The notes below the pieces were generated by a model. That model was not told where the DNA came from and did not search any database. It saw nothing but the letters and a program-made list of their open reading frames with translations. A stretch of DNA of 14,180 bases from a bacterium. GTDB lineage: Bacteria > Desulfobacterota > GWC2-55-46. The position numbers and the translations under genes are program-made. Of this stretch, positions 13,301 to 14,180 are shown piece after piece (the stretch's first letter is position 1; every line of letters starts with the position of its first letter). The stretch lies in the NCBI GenBank assembly GCA_027310325.1, contig DAIDBB010000242.1, forward strand, positions 1-14,180, written 5' to 3'.

Positions 13301-14180
13301 AGTTTCACCGGGCCGCCTTCAAGGGCCTCGAGCACGTTGATGGCCCCGAGGACTTTCGGGCCGATCTCCTTATACGCGGCCTCCTCGGTGACCTGTTCAG
13401 CCCGGCGGGGCCTGTTGAGGGCTGCGCCGTGGATGAAACCGGTTATGGGGCCGAGTTCGCCTTTTATCCGCCCGATAAGCGACCTGACTGCGTTTTCGTC
13501 GGTTATGTCGCACGCGTAATAGCGGTAATGGACGCCGTCTTCACGGTAGCGACCGAGGCTTTCCCGGATCTCCGCGTCGCCTGTATCCGCGGTGCTTCCC
13601 GCCAGCGCAAGCCTTACCCCGGTCTTTCTGGCAAACGCCAGAGCGCACTCGGCGGTAACGCCCCTGGCGCCTCCTGTTACGAGGACTACGTCCTTTCCGG
13701 TCCACGTAATGGGCCTTGAGTGGAAGTCCTGCGGCTTTACGGGAGAGAGCACCGGGACGTATCTCATGAGATCGCCGTCGTATACGGCCGCGGCGAAGGC
13801 ATCGGGCGACTGAAGTTCATCGATCGTCTTTGCGAACGTCGAGGCGGGGTCGTTTTTATCGAACTGCAGTACCCTGATCCTTTCATCAGGATTCTCATGA
13901 TGCAGGCTCGAAAGAAATGCCGCCGCGCCCTTAGCCTCGACGGGAGCCCCATTGCCCAGGCTGAAGAAATCCGTCCCTCCGTACTGAACGACCGCGTAGG
14001 CCGGTTTCGGGGTGCGTGTCTTCATTGCCGCGATTGTAGCGGCTATACTGTGGAGCCGGCCTGCCATCTCACGGGTCTTCTCCGGCGTGGGCGACCCTTC
14101 CGGGCCGTCCGGCAGGAGAAAAACGAAGTAGTCGTATTTCCCGAGCGCTTCGGGTGAGTCAAGCGGTATCGCGTCATAAC
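10330..14180 (-). CDS. C-terminal part of an enediyne/polyene-type iterative PKS: KR-DH-PPTase fused to two thioesterase domains
   Basis: The frame is open past the right edge, so the N-terminus (expected KS-AT-ACP) is missing. About 1282 residues are visible, numbered here from an internal Met at 14067. The KR domain (13063-13695) has TGGARG (131-136), S262, Y275 and N279, so it should be active. The DH double hotdog (12103-12900) has H404 in HxxxGxxxxP and D579/Q583 in DxxxQ. The integrated 4'-phosphopantetheinyl transferase (11443-12000) has SCSH (757-760), D777/E779 and E823 in RVWCAVEALRKA. After a Pro/Ser/Ala-rich linker come two thioesterase-like hotdog domains, at 10963-11337 (NFANYASWLG) and 10378-10818 (NVYFSNYFTWQG). 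KR-DH-PPTase in one chain is the order of PKSE synthases, which build polyenes on a self-activated ACP; a partner thioesterase releases them and is usually a separate protein. PUFA synthases differ in keeping DH and PPTase on other subunits. The stop lies 43 nt before a terminator. The product is unknown. Confidence 0.85.
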   Translation of the reverse strand, partial: YDAIPLDSPEALGKYDYFVFLLPDGPEGSPTPEKTREMAGRLHSIAATIAAMKTRTPKPAYAVVQYGGTDFFSLGNGAPVEAKGAAAFLSSLHHENPDERIRVLQFDKNDPASTFAKTIDELQSPDAFAAAVYDGDLMRYVPVLSPVKPQDFHSRPITWTGKDVVLVTGGARGVTAECALAFARKTGVRLALAGSTADTGDAEIRESLGRYREDGVHYRYYACDITDENAVRSLIGRIKGELGPITGFIHGAALNRPRRAEQVTEEAAYKEIGPKVLGAINVLEALEGGPVKLIAALGSIIGVTGMAGNAWYAFSNEVLNLLLQRFKSRNPAAEIITCAFSVWAEVGMGAKMGSVESLSKMGIRAIPKELGVESFMRLTASTTGEPQVVVAGRLGSIDTMRSPMTFRRARFTEEVIFYERGVEIEAKAVLTTERDKYLKDHVFRGTHLFPTVFGIEAMQQAVMAVTATGEPRNIEIEDISLSYPITVDPGGQTEIRIRALVLEPGRAGEPMKVKAAITVDQTAFSKNHFEATFVLNGVDTGARPYAAGIPDDGLDIEPREDLYGHMLFQGPSFQRIERIMSMTEGRCVFEAATRPPDPDFDHTHGPFTAGDPYFRDTLLQSVQIILPDVIALPVGIAKWEISRRPQGPGRYNVIVEIRERGSDTIVSDVTAISPDGVIVEEILGYSVRIIEVKRDAPALKDIVSPDRWDEERIRRRLSELCKGAGVEPPGITVKHIPNLSGMARPERHQIERTLLSRACQAAPQVSAGYSGPMTVEWTEQGKPYIAEDGNIALSCSHDAKLLICSAGPAPQGCDVEPVTHRDPEEWSLMLGHENQALLESLNKSDNSYDRAATRVWCAVEALRKATDMRQGRLTYSSSSGDCATLSAAEGITVFTFPVRLLRGPERVIAIAVRQSPLSSQTDTITPARPSAAPQESPAGFNDGGPEGQRVFVCRFPLGLKDNSAVSGGVNFANYASWLGNVRETALKPIGRYISDEFYSGHFMVTNHTDTRIIRHVRNHETIEARTWVDRILGYKDSSLVLKFEWSKRAHDGVAVPIAFSSHQVSWIKVVGHGAVEPVECPPFFASFLRENNFAPRRDIDRQTGDMPAPEAFMEGEGGEPIQAYDLIGRNRRLAAETTFETTTQHSNLAQNVYFSNYFTWQGHLIDKYLFELDPRLYRGMSPQGQFATTRCVVTHLREAMPFDRIAVTMQIRRVWRRVIELYFEYFRVEPGNERVKLAYGNHTLTWVSTDETDKYVAGDIPEPFINGITSASSIQINPRSNR

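Noticed and set aside
12367..13719. 450-residue open frame on the plus strand opposite the PKS gene
   Set aside because: It is antisense to clear KR and DH coding sequence, has no ribosome binding site, and its translation is Arg/Gly/Pro-rich without recognisable motifs. Long antisense frames are common in GC-rich genes.
10330..14180. PUFA synthase (PfaA/PfaC) or fatty-acid synthase identity
   Set aside because: In Pfa systems the DH domains and the PPTase are on different subunits from the KR. Here KR, DH and PPTase are contiguous, which favours the PKSE type. It cannot be fully excluded without the N-terminal half.

Overview
The window looks like a chromosomal segment of a moderately GC-rich Gram-negative bacterium. 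An outer-membrane barrel with a signal peptide and a terminal Phe supports the Gram-negative call. A ferredoxin:thioredoxin reductase catalytic subunit, a rubrerythrin-like protein and two Rieske proteins with no photosynthesis genes nearby suggest an anaerobic or microaerophilic lineage such as Desulfobacterota or Nitrospirota. That placement is inference, because no rRNA or other phylogenetic marker is present. No tRNA, rRNA, CRISPR array, transposase or prophage gene was seen.

Left part (1-4115, all minus strand). A promoter near 2486-2514 appears to drive a compact four-gene unit: a rubrerythrin/ferritin-like protein, an 82-residue protein built of three exact 25-residue Cys repeats, a class III (GABA-type) aminotransferase, and a PAP2-family phosphatase that starts with TTG and runs off the left edge. 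Upstream, an aldehyde dehydrogenase (2549-4039) has its own extended -10 promoter. The aminotransferase and dehydrogenase could act in sequence on an omega-amino acid (amine to semialdehyde to acid), but they are not obviously co-transcribed.

Middle part (4200-7274, minus strand). A probable six-gene operon reads from a promoter near 7247-7274: a secreted Vgb-like beta-propeller, a small SDR-fold protein lacking the YxxxK catalytic pair, a Rieske protein with an extra Cys pair, a glutaredoxin-like CPWC protein, a ferredoxin:thioredoxin reductase catalytic subunit, and a second Rieske protein with a helical insert. The last four overlap by 4, 4 and 8 nt and look like one translationally coupled redox module.

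Right part. On the plus strand, 7755-9440 encodes a two-helix membrane GGDEF-EAL protein and 9572-10219 a small outer-membrane beta-barrel. A strong bidirectional hairpin (10255-10287) separates them from the convergent gene at 10330-14180. That gene is the C-terminal ~1280 residues of an iterative type I polyketide synthase with the order KR-DH-phosphopantetheinyl transferase, as in enediyne/polyene PKSs (PKSE). Two thioesterase-like hotdog domains are fused to its C-terminus. The KS, AT and ACP expected upstream lie outside the window. This fused PKSE-like megasynthase and the Rieske/glutaredoxin/FTR/Rieske cassette are the most unusual content here.

The stretch 7275-7754 is the main gene-poor region. 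It is noticeably more AT-rich than its surroundings and holds a divergent promoter pair plus one doubtful 57-codon ORF.
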